Counted from the stretch's first letter, positions 11,819 to 23,767 are shown. The stretch is DNA of 64,000 nt from Pyronema omphalodes (GCA_024516155.1 JAJJXM010000004.1:682001-746000); one strand, 5' to 3'. Notes: a model not told the origin generated them from the sequence alone. A program made the numbers and translations.

Positions 11819-12284
11819 GAGGGTGATAAATCCACCGATAACCAGCGTACACTGTACAGAAGCCATACAAACACGACCACTTTTACACCATTTTCATCGA
11901 GTGATGAATGATATGTTGGAAGCTATGTAAACTACTGTAGCTATCTACCCTGCTATCCTGCTATTGCTGCACCATATCAAAATTAAGTCACGGGGGTAGG
12001 AGGGGGGGACTATGACTATAACTACATCTCGTGAACTCGAAAAGCTAACTAAACCCAACCAACCTGACCAAACTGATCAACGCCACCTCCGCTTTTTGGT
12101 TCCTTCGCCCTTCGCCTTCGCCTCTTGGTTCCTTCGTCTCTTGGTTTCTTCGTCTCTTCGCCCTTCGCTGCTTCGCCACTTGGTTCCTTCGCCCTTCGCC
12201 TCTTGGTTCCTCCGCCTCTTCGCCCCTCAGAATCATAAGGTGGTGCGTGACCGATGGGGGTGGGGGTGACTGAGGTTCTGGTTC

Positions 12285-12400
12285 TGGGTATGGATATGGA
12301 TATGGATATGGTTGATGGTGGATGGTGGATGGTGGATATGGATATGGATATGGTTGATGGTGGATATGGATATGGGTATGGTGGATATGGTGAATATGGA
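12285..12400. repeat. GGATAT / GGTGGAT repeats
   Basis: ATATGG hexamers alternate with TGGTGGA-type heptamers over about 110 bp. The opposite strand gives only a Tyr/Pro/Ser low-complexity frame. Confidence 0.8.
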
Positions 12401-15400
12401 TAACAGACCTGACGAAACAAAAACAAAAATAAAATATGGTATATACAGTACTCAGCGGCGACCTTAAACATTGCGAATTCATGAGAGCTGTTATTTTTAT
12501 TTTTTTTTTATTATAAACAGAACAGAACAGAACAGTTGTGATGGTTGAAATACTATAGCTGCTGGAAATAGCTAATCAAATGGTTTGATGTTTAATCTGC
12601 CGGTTTCTGGGTTGTCGCTTTTTCCGACCGTCGACCGTCGCAACAGCAACAGCATCAGCAGCATCAGCAGCGGGAGGAAAAGGGTAATCAATAACCATAC
12701 ATAAGAATAACAATACTAATACTAATACTAATACTAATATCAATCCCCAACCCAATCCACAAAGAAAAAAATGAAAATGAAAGAGAAAGAGAAAGAGAAA
12801 ACACAAGGCAGGAAAAAAAAAGACAGTCAGAAACGACAAAAAAAAAGAAAGTATTTCCAAATCAGTAGATTATTGCACATCCAGATCATGATCTTAATGC
12901 TCATACCAGATCTTGATGTTAGATCTTGGTTAAAAAAAAGCACTAAACCCCACTAGCCTCCAAAAACCGCCAACCGGAGGTTAATCCAGTCCAAGGCATA
13001 CATACATACATCAAGCTCCAGCAACGGCAACGGTAACGACACTACCATTGCCACTGCCATTGACACTGATTTTGGCTCCATAATATACCGTGATAAATAC
13101 TCCAATATACTCAGGACTTCCTTTCATCTTTCATCTTTTATCCTTCCTCTTTAGGACCAGATTTGAAGCTCTTTGAAAGTATATTCCGGTTTCTTTATTG
13201 ATGATTAGATATGTAATGTATGTATGTGTCTGTGGGGAAAGCTATCTGCCATCAACTGTCAACTATCGGATAGGAGAGGATAAAAGTTATAGCTATAGCT
13301 AGTTCAGAGAGAGCTGTTTTTCGCTATTGATTTTTCATCTACTCTGGAGGCGTTGTATTCGACAAGTATTTGAATGCTGATCATTTTTTCGGTCATTGTG
13401 AGTTGTGACTATGAATGGATGAGGTCGATAGTTGATAGTTGATACGATGCGATAGTGAATTGATAGTGGAGTGACACTGGAGCGGATATCCGGTGATAGC
13501 TAAAGGCGATACCGAAGGCGATACCACAAGCTTCGGTGGGGGTGTCAGTAATAAGCATGCATGCTCTACAGCAAAGCAGCGACACAAAAGCAGCTAGGTA
13601 AGGGGAGACGGCCTATGTACAAATGAACAACATCACGGACCTAGCTATGTATGTAGATAAACCCCGGACAAAACCCGCACGTGAGCAAGAGCCGATTTCT
13701 GACGATCTTCTGTTGCTTTAGGATAAGGAAATAGACGGTAATGCAAGTGCAATGCAAATGCAAGGCTCACCGGTAGTTGTTTTGACAAGTGTCCAACGAT
13801 CTCCTTATGCGTGTTTAACATGTTTCGGATCGGTCGATACTACGATGCTACGATACTAGCGTTGTTCCTTCGGTATGGAGGAAATGAGATGAGGACCAGC
13901 GCCACTGTGGAGGAGGGTAACTGTAGTCTGGTAACAGGGCTGCGTATCATAAGCGAAGTTTCACTCCTCATAACAATCCTCCTCTATGTATATCCAGCCT
14001 CCAGGGTTGGTAAAGTTTCTTTTCTCCTTCCTTTCCCTCCATCGCATTCCACTTCTCCTGGAGAGAAATATGGCAGAGCTTCTAACGCTCACTTACTCGA
14101 CGCCAAAATTGGACATTCAATCTTGACTTTTTCTCTCAAACGTGTCGAACATCTTCGCATGAATTGATTTCCAGATCAGGGACCTCTATTCTCGCCTACT
14201 GATAATGTTGGTTATAAAAAGACGCCACGTTCCGTCCTGACGCATGGTCTACGTGTGGACGTTGAATGAACACGCTAGTTTGTTATTGGACAAATTTCGG
14301 ACATGTCGAAACGAGGTTGCCTCAACTAAATCTGATTTGAAGATTTGGAGGTGGCAAGTGCACCTGATATTTGGAGGAGCGCCGGCCGTAAGTTGTAATA
14401 TTATGCTCAAGTACGATTGTAGTCCGCTATAGGTTGTCATATGGCTTGTTCAAAGACTACACCCTGCAGCTTCTTGCAGTCGAGAAGAGAGCCAATGAAA
14501 ACCAGTAAGATTGTCGTCGCGGGAGGGATTATTAGACAGATCAACATAGGGAATTTGGCGTTGCTTGCTTTTGTCATAGTAATAATAATTCTTCATATTC
14601 TGTATGCAACCGTAAGGCCATGACAGTCGTAATTCTAGAATTATGTTTACACAAATGTCTCGTTTGTACCTAAGAAGGCATAGACCAGATAAGCGGGGCC
14701 ATTCTTGAACTCATGTCAAGTGCCCTTTCACAGGAACAAGTTTCAGCAACAAGGAGGAGTCGGCGACAATCATTTATCAACGAAAATCGGCGAGTGGGTT
14801 GAGGAGGAACAACTATGTAGTTGTTAAGAAAGCCGACAAAGGGGCCGGCAAAAACCACATGTGCTGCACTATGGCGAGGGCGGTTGGATGGCAACCAATT
14901 CTGTTTTCAGATTTCCGACTTTCGAATTACAGGGTGGTAGGTATAAGCTGCTGTTGTAAGCCCTATGAAACCCGGGAATCATATCTCCATGTCCCGAGAT
15001 TGTTTCTGAATGTTCCTCCTTGGTCTCTTACTGCTGACGTACCATCCATATCAGTAATTTGGCCATGGGGCCCACCTTCTGTAGTAAGCTCATGACCTGA
15101 GGGATTTTGAATGATGATGAAATGCCCTATTTCCGAGACGAAACAAAACGTGAGACGTGCCTGCCTTGCGTGCCTGGTGGACGGATGTTTCGGGCAGACG
15201 CCACAGCGTGTGCTGAAGCGAGTTATGTACATTCGGTAATCCCACCAGTTGGAGCCACTCTAATAATGAATCAAGCCGTCTAAGCCACAGATTGTTGGTC
15301 GTCAAATCATATGTGCGCAGCCGCCGTAAGGTACCGAAAATCTTAACCGCCGGTGTCCGCCACTATGTTTAGCTGCCACATGGAGGACTATGTATGATAA

Positions 15401-17368
15401 AGTGGTGTCGCGTGACCCAGGCGAAAAAGACTTTCTTCCATGGTTTTTTCCTAGGGTCACTATTGCACCGGTTCAAGATACTAGCAAACGACATCAGGTA
15501 AAGAACCTTTGGTAAATCGAAAAGTAAGATTTGTAATCACCGAAATCTGGACGGATCCGGTCGCATCGGTCCAGTGGCGGGTGAAAAGTATTTCGGAACC
15601 ACTCCAACCGGGATGCCAGCCGGTCGAAAATGAATCATCGCCGTCGTTCCGGCGTGGCAAACACAGCCCACGAAGACTCATAATTGCCGAAAGAGTTTTT
15701 CGGACTTTTCCCGACGTTGACAAGTGTCCGAAAATTCCTCAGAAACGCCAATTAAATAGTTCTCAATTTCTTGGTGCGACCCTAACATTAATAATGGCGG
15801 CTGTGTATGAAACACTCGGTGATAAGAGTGTTTGTAATACATTGGCTTGAATTGGTACGGTTAACTGAATACCAAATACCTCGGATCCGGAGTTGGGTGG
15901 GGAATGATGACATCTAAGTGTCAATGATGGAATGTTTCGGGTATAGCGGGCAGTGAGCCGGTATGCTATGTGATGATGTATGTATCAACAAAGCTCAAGG
16001 CTAGGATAACGGTAGTGTGTCATGATGTAGGTGGCTACTAGAAGGTGCATCGTGAATGATCTAGCGGTATAGCGGCCATCAGTATGCCGATAGATGGAAT
16101 GAGGCTCATTCAAGGCCGCAAAGACGGTACCTTTACATCATCCCTCGGTATCTCTACAAAGCTGCTACAGCGGTCAATATCCTTCCTCCAATAATGGCGG
16201 GAAAGTGGTACCTTGATTTCGTGAGAACATAGAAAGCAGGAAGCACTCGGATATGCCCTCAAAGCATGGATTTTGCGTATGTGAAATAGTATCCACGAAT
16301 TGATACTTCTTGGGCGGGGATCATGCATTGACTCGCCTACACGCGTCAGTTATTGCTCATTGTGGCATATCAACACGGCAAAGATTGCTCTAAGTTTGAT
16401 GAACAGTGAGCATCTGTAGTCCCACAATCTCGTCTTCTTGCTTTATTTTTCGTCATCTCTTCGTAAAACGTTGGATGGTTCCCGGTTATCGTGATACCCC
16501 ACATCCAGGGAAGCATAGAGTAGTCGCTCTAGCCCAGCAGAAGAAGGCTCCATAGGTCCAGATCGCAGTGAGGAAAAGTTACGCGACTTGGCACGCAGCA
16601 TGCATGGCGATCTCCCGCATAAGCGAGACGGCGTCGAAACCTGCAGGTTCAGCGAAACGCGAAATCCAAGCGTAAAATTTATTTGGCACACAAATATTGA
16701 AGAAGGATTGAGCTGAGCTGTGTACGTACCTTATTTCTGGAGTTTAATGGTTAAGGAATTTTACGGCGTCATAGGCTACGTGGAGAAGAATATATCTTCA
16801 TGTCGTTAGAGGTAGATTGAGCGTGGCTTAAGACCTGCTCGGGACCAGGGATTTCCCTTGAGCAGGCATTGAGCAGTTTTGGTAAAAACTTAAAACGGCG
16901 AGAAAACAGTTATAGCTACCAGATATATAAGCTAGATTTATAAAAATATTCAAAGGTAGTTGATGACGGCGTCCGAACGTGTCACGGTTGAGAAAGGTAA
17001 TGGAGCAGGGGAGAATGGAGAACGATGGAGTGGAGAGCAGAGAAGAATAAATAGGCCATAAATAGTAGAACAGGTCACAGTGCAACCCTATCCCAAAGAC
17101 AAGCCAAGATACGTACGCACTACGGTATCATAATCCATCACGCTCGAACCTGATTTTGACGATATCATGGAAGCGCAACGCAAAGCACAACAGGATACCA
17201 ACACTGCAGTTACTATCGTACCCTTTACACGATAATATCTGGGTATATAACGTCTAGTTTAAGATTTCTTCTATCCATCTTGTATACGCCGTGTATTTCT
17301 AGCCTTACTACGTCGTCCACATATATCTAGGTATACTGTGATCAGCACCCATAATCCACTACCATTCT

Positions 17369-18091
17369 TTAAACTCGCCTCATAACAAACCCAACCAACA
17401 TCTTCCTGCCTACCCATTTCCTACTTCTCTCACCCAGCCGTTCTACAACATCCTCCAGCACCCCCAATTCCTTGACCTCATCAACCAACTCCAATCCCGC
17501 CCTCCTTGCCTCCTCAACCGTTTCTTCCACTCCCCAATTCCAGCTATCTCCCCTCCTCTTGATACCTTCATGATCCCTAAAGCTCGCTACACTCTCTCCC
17601 ATTCCCTGTGACATATCTGTTATCCACGCCCACCCCCCTTTCCTCAGTACAGTTGCCACCGTTGAAAAGAACGTCTTCAGTTGAACATGTTCCAACACCA
17701 ACGTGGAAATAACCGCATCTACTGACCCCGAGAGGGCGATAACAGATTCTGACATGTCATGTACCTCGTACTTGATGTTGCTATATCTCTCACATCGTTT
17801 CTTACATAAAGCTAGCATCTTTTGAGATGCGTCCACGGCAAGAACTTGGGCTGTTGGAGGAAGGAGTTCCAAGAGACGGTGAGTGTTACGACCGGTACCG
17901 GCACCGAGGTCGAGGATGGTTGGAGTAGTGGGGAGTGATGAAATTAGTGATGGGATGATGGAATCAAAGGCTTGGCTGTCGAGTTGTTGGAGGACGTTTT
18001 GGTCGTGGTCGTAGGTGCTGGCCCAGGCGTCGTAGAGCGCGGTTGTGGGCATTGAGATCATTGGGGTTGAGTTAGGAGAGGTTCGGTACAT
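17369..18091 (-). CDS. class I SAM-dependent methyltransferase
   Basis: A single exon of 240 residues from ATG at 18091 to the stop at 17369. Motif I ILDLGAGTGRNT is at about 59-70, the acidic end of strand beta-2 is VLAVDAS at 83-89, and a post-motif ISTLVLEHV is at 128-136. These define a Rossmann-fold methyltransferase of the Methyltransf_11/25 type. The N-terminal string ALYDAWASTYDHDQN is common in small-molecule and ubiquinone/menaquinone-like methyltransferases and suggests a small substrate, but the substrate cannot be named. There is no signal peptide or membrane segment, so it is probably cytosolic. The sense strand is C-rich in the first third and G-rich later. No biosynthetic cluster surrounds it. 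The general family is secure; the reaction is unknown. Confidence 0.88.
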   Translation of the reverse strand: MYRTSPNSTPMISMPTTALYDAWASTYDHDQNVLQQLDSQAFDSIIPSLISSLPTTPTILDLGAGTGRNTHRLLELLPPTAQVLAVDASQKMLALCKKRCERYSNIKYEVHDMSESVIALSGSVDAVISTLVLEHVQLKTFFSTVATVLRKGGWAWITDMSQGMGESVASFRDHEGIKRRGDSWNWGVEETVEEARRAGLELVDEVKELGVLEDVVERLGERSRKWVGRKMLVGFVMRRV

Positions 18092-18504
18092 GGTAACAGT
18101 GCGATTAAATGTTGGGAATTTTTGATTATTCTACAGGAATGGAGAGAAAGTGGTAGGCTTAAGTATTGCAAAGAGGGGGACGCGGGTATGAGTCATACAC
18201 ATTGTATCACTCGGGGTCGCCGATCGTCGATCAGGAGTAATGTTTTTGGTCCCAATAATCCGCAAGCAAGGAAAAGATTCATGCACAGTATACTACATGA
18301 CTTATTCTGACGATATTTGGTTGCGATTTCTAAATTGACTAAATTTTGGCAGCGTAAATTAAGTAGAGTGATATTAAATGAAACCCCTATTGCGGTAATA
18401 TTATCTATACATAAAAGCAATACATACATACACTGAACTAGTTTAGACTGGTTTTGACTATTCTGGTTCACTTTGCTTTGGTGTAACAATGGCAAAAGAG
18501 AGGA

Positions 18505-18522
18505 GGGGGGGGGGGGGGGGGG
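18505..18522. repeat. poly(G) run, 18 bases
   Basis: Eighteen G preceded by AGAGGA. Confidence 0.95.
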
Positions 18523-19052
18523 TGGTTATTGTTGATAGCAGACGGCTGCTACTATTATAAGTTTACAACCGTGTAAAACATCAACAGAACTTATTAACTA
18601 CATTCATGAGCCAACTACATCTGAGAAATAATATAACATATCTCACTTAACAAAAGATTTATCATTTATTGATTCCTTTGGTAAGTTATAGCGGTTTTTA
18701 CGGTTTTAAGTCTGAAGTTATCACCATCATTGTAGGTATAGGCTGGTGCATGGGATAAATACGTTCGTTTGGTTAGGAATGTAGGTTCAGGTCTAGGTCT
18801 AGATCTAAATCTTTGTCGAGTTGAAATTTGGCAGCAAGAAAAGGGGAAACAAAAGAAAAACAAAAGAGTTAGATGCGTTAAATCAAGTAGTAAAGGGATT
18901 ATTGATATTGATAGACCATTGGCATGGTATCTGATATGCTATAGCTGGTTAGATGTTACCTTTATTAACTACTTCATTCTTCTAAAACTCCTAATGATGA
19001 TAAACGAAAAACAAAAGATTTTAATAGACTGGAAAGATTTTTGGATCGTTGT

Positions 19053-19119
19053 ATCATAGTATCATATGTCGGGATAGTTGTATCATATGTCGGGATAGTT
19101 ATATCATATGTCGGGATAG
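19053..19119. repeat. three tandem copies of a 21-24 bp unit
   Basis: ATCATATGTCGGGATAG recurs three times with slightly different spacers, so the period is about 21-24 bp. No coding function is evident. Confidence 0.85.
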
Positions 19120-19273
19120 AGCATGCTGCTGGAATACTATGTATACTGATATGCGGAGTATTTATACACTTGGGTATTTTAATCTATAGGGTCTTTGCTT
19201 ATTGTGTTCTCTTTTTGAACTTAAAAAATCGCCATTGTGGAAATGGTGTTTTTTTTTAATGAGGCTTTTGGAT

Positions 19274-19306
<33 letters not shown>

Positions 19307-19726
19307 AATCAAGTCCTCGTGTGAGTTGAGTGCGTTGATGCAGAGGATGATAAAGTTACCTGACAGGTTGGGGGAAAGCTAAGCAGCAAGCAACCAAGTC
19401 ATCAAGTCATCAAGCAAACTAACCAGGCAGGCGGACAAGCAGGGCAGGCAGGCAATCGCACAGGCAGATATGTAGTAGACCAAGCAAGTTCCCGTATGTA
19501 CGCAGAGCAGCATCACAGATGACACAGTGCCGCAGCAGGTGACGAGTATGTAACATTTCTGATCACTCGACGTTTCGGGCGACAGGGAAGCATGGGTGGT
19601 AGTGGTGGTGGGGAGCTACGGAACAAGGGGAACAACCCGTGTTCACATGACATCACCTTTAATCTTTCCAACCACAATCGTCAACGCCCAAAGAAAACCG
19701 ACGAACGCAAAAAGAAAAAAAAAACT

Positions 19727-21220
19727 ATGGCGACTTCTTCAGAAAAGCAACCCGCGCAATCACAAACGAAATCATGGATTCCGATCCCAGAACCGGTTAA
19801 GAAGTTGTTCGATAACTTCCCTGTCGTCACATATCCTGCGCAAAACCTCCCCGCCGGTTGCCCACGAAATGAAAAGTTACCGACACTTTGGATATTCACA
19901 AAGAATGATGGACTCGATAGAAATGGAAGGGAACTTATGAGCTTTAATCCAAGCTGTTTGAAGTGGCAGGTATGATCCTTTTTCTCTCCCTTCGGAATCA
20001 ATGCGCTGTTGCTTGCGTTCGGAGTTCCTGCGTTCGTGGATCTGCTCCCTCGAGACTCGAACGCGTTACGAGCATGACACGCTCATTACCACCTCCACCC
20101 CCCGGATTAATGTACTCGGAGACAATACTCGTACTCAATGCTAACTCATAAACCCTATAGACATACCTCCGACTCTCCTCCCTCCCATACCGCGCTGTAC
20201 CAAGCAGCAACCACGCCTCACCATCCGGAGCACTTCCCTTCCTGATCGCCCCCGAAAACGCGGAAACTATCCCGAGTAACAAGCTTATGCAATGGATCAA
20301 GAAGCATGGAAACCCTCCTGAAGAGGATTTGGAGAATCCAGAGATAAAGGCATTGTTGGCGCTGGTGGAGACAAAGTTGAGGGATGCTTGGGTATGTGCT
20401 ACATTTGAGTCTCTACACGATGGACGGGGTGGATATGTGGGCGCGAGGTGATGGAGAAGGCTGGATATACGAAGAGGAGACCTGGTGCAAGATGTGCTGC
20501 GGCGCTGTTGTCAGGACCCCGCGCTCCTGCTGAAGCCCGTATATCGCGTCGCTAGGCAGGCTCCCCGCCTGTACCCCACTTCGCGTCATTACCCCTCCCT
20601 CGCCTCCCCGCCTCCCCGCCTCCCCGTACTTCGCTTCTTTTGGCATTTCTCTGATCCACCCTTGTCCTATGTCTTCCTTCCGCTTCCCTCGTCACCCGCC
20701 GTCACTCCACTTCCCCATATCTGCACCCTAATTCCAATATATCCCGAACCCCGCTAACATACCACAGCTCTACACCCTCTACCTAACACCCATTTTCTGG
20801 ACCCTCACCCAAGACCTCTACTCCACGACCACCTCCTTCTTAGCACGTCTCTACCTCTCCCACGAGCTCCAACAAGCCGCCCGTCAAGAACTAGCCAACA
20901 CCCGTCCTCTACTAGCACACTCCCTTCTTACCATTCCTCTCAACTACACCACCTCACCTTCCGTAACCGGCGCAATATCCCCAGCGGAGGAAATCTACGC
21001 GGATCTGGAATCGGCGCTCCAGGCCCTGGAAACTATCCTCGGCGATGATGAATGGTTCCATGGTGTGGAAAATCCGGGCTATTTTGATGCCACTGTGTTT
21101 GGGTATGTCGAGTTGATGGGAATGGAGGAACTTAAGGAGACTAGGTTGAGGGAGATTGTCGAGGGTTGTGGCGGGTTGCAGAGATGGAGGGAGGCGGTGA
21201 AGAGACGCGCGGGATGGTAG
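19727..21220 (+). CDS. metaxin-like (GST-fold) mitochondrial outer-membrane protein
   Basis: Three exons (19727-19969, 20161-20391, 20768-21220) give 308 residues. Introns are 191 and 376 bp with GTATGA and GTATGT donors, all phase 0. The region YLRLSSLPYRAVPSSNHASPSGALPFLI (exon 2, starting near residue 83) resembles the thioredoxin/GST-N-like part of metaxins. Near the C-terminus, EWFHGVENPGYFDATVFGYVE matches the GST-C 'PxxxDAxxFGxL' signature of metaxin and Sam35/Tob38 proteins. That family belongs to the SAM/TOB complex, which inserts beta-barrel proteins into the mitochondrial outer membrane. There is no cleavable presequence and no clear membrane segment, as expected for a peripheral outer-membrane subunit. 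The ATG at 19727 was chosen because the upstream frame is A-rich and leader-like. The second intron is long for this window and contains a CTCCCCGCC repeat. Whether it is Sam35, Mtx2 or a related failed-axon-like protein is not settled. Confidence 0.82.
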
Positions 21221-21323
21221 GGATAGGGAGGTGTGTGTGTGTTGGGAGGCTGGGAGGGGGGGGGAAGGGGGGAGGGGGGGTATGTGGGGGGTAAGAAGCC
21301 GAGAAGCTGAGAAAGTAAGAATA

Positions 21324-21927
21324 GGCCGTTTCACGCTTCAATTATGGATTGTTTAACGATTGGATTAAGCTTAATCACTAGTTCAATAGGCGATCTAGGC
21401 GCGGCATTTATCGTCTTAAAAGCCTTTTTGCAAAAGGAGCTCCGGAGCTCCTTATGGCATTTTAAGATAATCTCGGACTATCTATTACGGCTCATTTAAC
21501 ACTACACGGAGCACTAAGCACGATACGGGTTAGCATCGCTCTTCCACTGTCTCTCATAGCGAAAAGAATAAAAATATGAAAATTCAAAAAGATTATAAAA
21601 AGAAGTATAAAATATAAAAGTTGGCCTCTATGCATGCCCAGCTATGATTACGAAACATTTTTTTGCTGTAATATTCGTCAAAAAGTTGTTCTGTGGGTTT
21701 TTTTTGCGCGCGTGGCATCGACAAGTGTGTGGTGAAAATTTTTTTCCTGGGTCGTGGTGCGAGGGGACGCGATGTTGCGGCCTAAGAAAAACAGCGAGAA
21801 TGCGATTTCTTTCAATTAAGATTCCGGAGGGGTTTCACGCTGACATTGTTTATGGCGACAGATTTTTCTTAAAAAGTTTCCCGAAGCGCGCTATAATGGG
21901 CCCCGATAAACGTAGCGTGAAACGCCC
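21324..21927. mobile_element. candidate Tc1/mariner-type non-autonomous element
   Basis: The left end GGCCGTTTCACGCT (21324) matches the reverse complement of the right end GGGCGTTTCACGCT (ending 21927) at 13 of 14 positions. Both ends are bordered by TA (21322-21323 and 21928-21929), the duplication expected for Tc1/mariner elements. An internal third copy of the terminal motif, GGTTTCACGCTGACATTG, lies near 21829. An exact 20-bp palindrome sits at about 21436-21455. There is no transposase frame. The terminal repeats are short and the TA duplication is weak evidence, so this remains a candidate. Confidence 0.4.
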
Positions 21928-22235
21928 TAATGAAAACTCTCACGATCTTGATAAAATGTAAATAGAGCCGCAAACGCAAAAGTCATCCCGATGGAAAAAA
22001 ACCATGGCTGGGCTGGGCTAAGTAGGATAGATAGATACCACATACTGTTATTATTAGATTTTTTTCCAAAGTTTCCAAAAAAAAAAAAGATCTCCTATTT
22101 ATTTCTTCTTCTACATGGCGGTTGAAAAGTTCCTATGATGTTTATGTGAGATGGGTATTGAACGAGTAGCGTAAGGAAGAATGGGGAGGTGGACACGATG
22201 GATTCATTTATTGATAGTGAGCATGTACAGAAAAC

Positions 22236-22342
22236 AGAAAACAGAGAACAGAGAACAGAGAACAGAGAACAGAGAACAGAGAACAGAGAACAGAGAACAG
22301 AGAACAGAGAACAGAGAACAGAGAACAGAGAACAGAGAACAG
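22236..22342. repeat. (AGAACAG)n heptamer array, about 15 copies
   Basis: Nearly perfect 7-bp units of AGAACAG (GAGAACA in another phase), with two AAAACAG variants at the start. Because 7 is not a multiple of 3, open frames across it give a 7-residue TENREQR repeat, which is an artefact. Confidence 0.95.
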
Positions 22343-22374
22343 GACTAATACAAATGATAATATCCGTAAATTGT

Positions 22375-22520
22375 TATAATGGAGGACTTCCCATAGCTCT
22401 ATTCGGGGTGGATAGAACAACCCCAACTTTACCTATGCAATAGCAACAGAAAGTATTTTTTCGTGGTAAAATAGGACCTCCCGTCAGTTGCTATAGAGCG
22501 ATGGGAAGTCCTCCAATATA
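22375..22520. mobile_element. 146-bp foldback (MITE-like) element
   Basis: The left arm 22375-22402 and the reverse complement of the right arm 22493-22520 agree at 26 of 28 positions; the core GGAGGACTTCCCAT is exact. The ends are AT-rich (TATAAT on the left, AATATAAT on the right), which may be target duplication. The 90-bp centre has no coding sequence. It lies between two heptamer arrays. The superfamily is undetermined. Confidence 0.6.
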
Positions 22521-22540
22521 ATCCTCGTTTTATCAGATAT

Positions 22541-22890
22541 CTATTGACTATTGACTATTGACTATTGACTATTGACTATTGACTATTGACTATTGACTAT
22601 TGACTATTGACTATTGACTATTGACTATTGACTATTGACTATTGACTATTGACTATTGACTATTGACTATTGACTATTGACTATTGACTATTGACTATTG
22701 ACTATTGACTATTGACTATTGACTATTGACTATTGACTATTGACTATTGACTATTGACTATTGACTATTGACTATTGACTATTGACTATTGACTATTGAC
22801 TATTGACTATTGACTATTGACTATTGACTATTGACTATTGACTATTGACTATTGACTATTGACTATTGACTATTGACTATTGACTATTGA
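22541..22890. repeat. (CTATTGA)50 perfect heptamer array
   Basis: The 350 bp consist of 50 consecutive CTATTGA units. I checked the phase at every 60-base line and found no interruption or substitution. It is followed by degenerate CTGTTGC, CTGTAGA and CTGTAGC heptamer-like units to about 22935. Perfect homogeneity suggests recent expansion or ongoing turnover, or an assembly estimate of a collapsed repeat. Confidence 0.98.
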
Positions 22891-22994
22891 CTGTTGCCTG
22901 TAGACTGTAGCCTGTAGACTATCGACTGTAGGTATTCCCAGGCACCGGGCTCCGGGCTCCGGGCAATGCTTACTACAGCCCCTGAGGATCCTCT

Positions 22995-23009
22995 GGGGGG
23001 GGGGGGGGG
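22995..23009. repeat. poly(G) run, 15 bases
   Basis: Fifteen G follow CTCT and are followed by TGTTTGG. Confidence 0.95.
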
Positions 23010-23091
23010 TGTTTGGATGGGTGTTTCGGTCGTGAAAGGTACAGACAAACGGCGGTTTGTGCGCTGATAAACACAGTCGAAATTAAAGCCG

Positions 23092-23151
23092 GAAGCCGAA
23101 GCCGAAGCCGAAGCCGAAGCCGAAGCCGAAGCCGAAGCCGAAGCCGAAGCC
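23092..23151. repeat. (GAAGCC)n hexamer array
   Basis: About ten copies of GAAGCC. Both strands stay open (Arg/Ser on plus, Ala/Ser on minus), but there are no flanking gene signals, so it is not called coding. Confidence 0.95.
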
Positions 23152-23767
23152 GGAGTTGGAGTCGAGTTACGAATTACGAAATTTTCAGTCACGAGGTATC
23201 TAGTTACAAGTTACAAGGTGTCGACATTGAAGTCGAAGGTGAAGTCGAAGTCGGATCATGGACTCTCACTCTTACTCTATCGAACTGAACTGAACCGAAT
23301 CGAGTTTTCCAAAGTTTTCCAGAGTTTCAAGAGTTTTCAAGAGTTTTCTATCATTCACAACGCTACGGAACGTGGGATATGTTGCATCTCGGAATGAAAT
23401 TGTTTGTGATGGTTTTTTGAAGGAATATTATGTTGCTTTAGAGATGGTTGTCTACTGGTGAGTTTTCAAGATTTCTTTTTTGTTGATGGTTGAGCTGTCT
23501 CAGTTGTGACATGTTGCATGTCCAGTGATTTGTTCAGAATTTAGCGGTGCTGTGATGTGTGGACAATTTTTTGTAACGGGCTTGCGGTTAGTTATTCGAA
23601 AATTCCACGTTTATTCATTGTGGAGTTGTCTTGACTTCGAGTGATTTGATGTGAGTACACTTAGTATCAAGTCCTATTATGTTCCGAAAGAAGCACCACA
23701 GGATTTATTAAGTAGATAACCCCAGCACAAACTTTTCCGCCCTTCCACCCTATTTTGTCTCTTAATT
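23152..23767. other. gene-free spacer
   Basis: Short direct repeats (GAAGTC-type, and GAGTTTTCCA/GAGTTTTCAA near 23300-23350) pass into T/G-rich unique sequence. The right end is the 3' flank of the minus-strand dehydrogenase gene. Nothing else was seen. Confidence 0.6.

Larger units (their letters stand above)
10188..17368. other. long gene-free stretch
   Basis: Over 7 kb there is no convincing gene. From 10.2 to 12.9 kb it is repeat-rich (arrays listed separately). From 13.0 to 17.3 kb it is mostly unique, balanced-composition sequence with short open frames that show no conserved domain, for example around 15.5-15.85 kb and 16.1-16.7 kb. That half could hold a decayed transposon or non-coding transcripts, but no terminal repeats were seen. 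Confidence 0.6.
18092..19726. other. gene-free stretch between methyltransferase and metaxin-like gene
   Basis: This mostly AT-rich stretch contains a poly(G) run (18505-18522), three copies of a 21-24 bp repeat (19053-19119) and a run of about 22 T near 19276. The last 200 bp are probably promoter and leader of the metaxin-like gene. The left end holds the methyltransferase promoter. Confidence 0.65.

Noticed and set aside
15509..15850. 113-residue plus-strand open frame
   Set aside because: Composition is neutral, there is no domain, and an overlapping frame exists on the other strand; not enough to call a gene.
22189..22443. Frame with TENREQR repeats
   Set aside because: A 7-bp array read in three phases gives a 7-residue repeat automatically; there is no gene context.
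22236..22890. CRISPR-like array
   Set aside because: There are no spacers; units are contiguous 7-mers, and the genome is eukaryotic.
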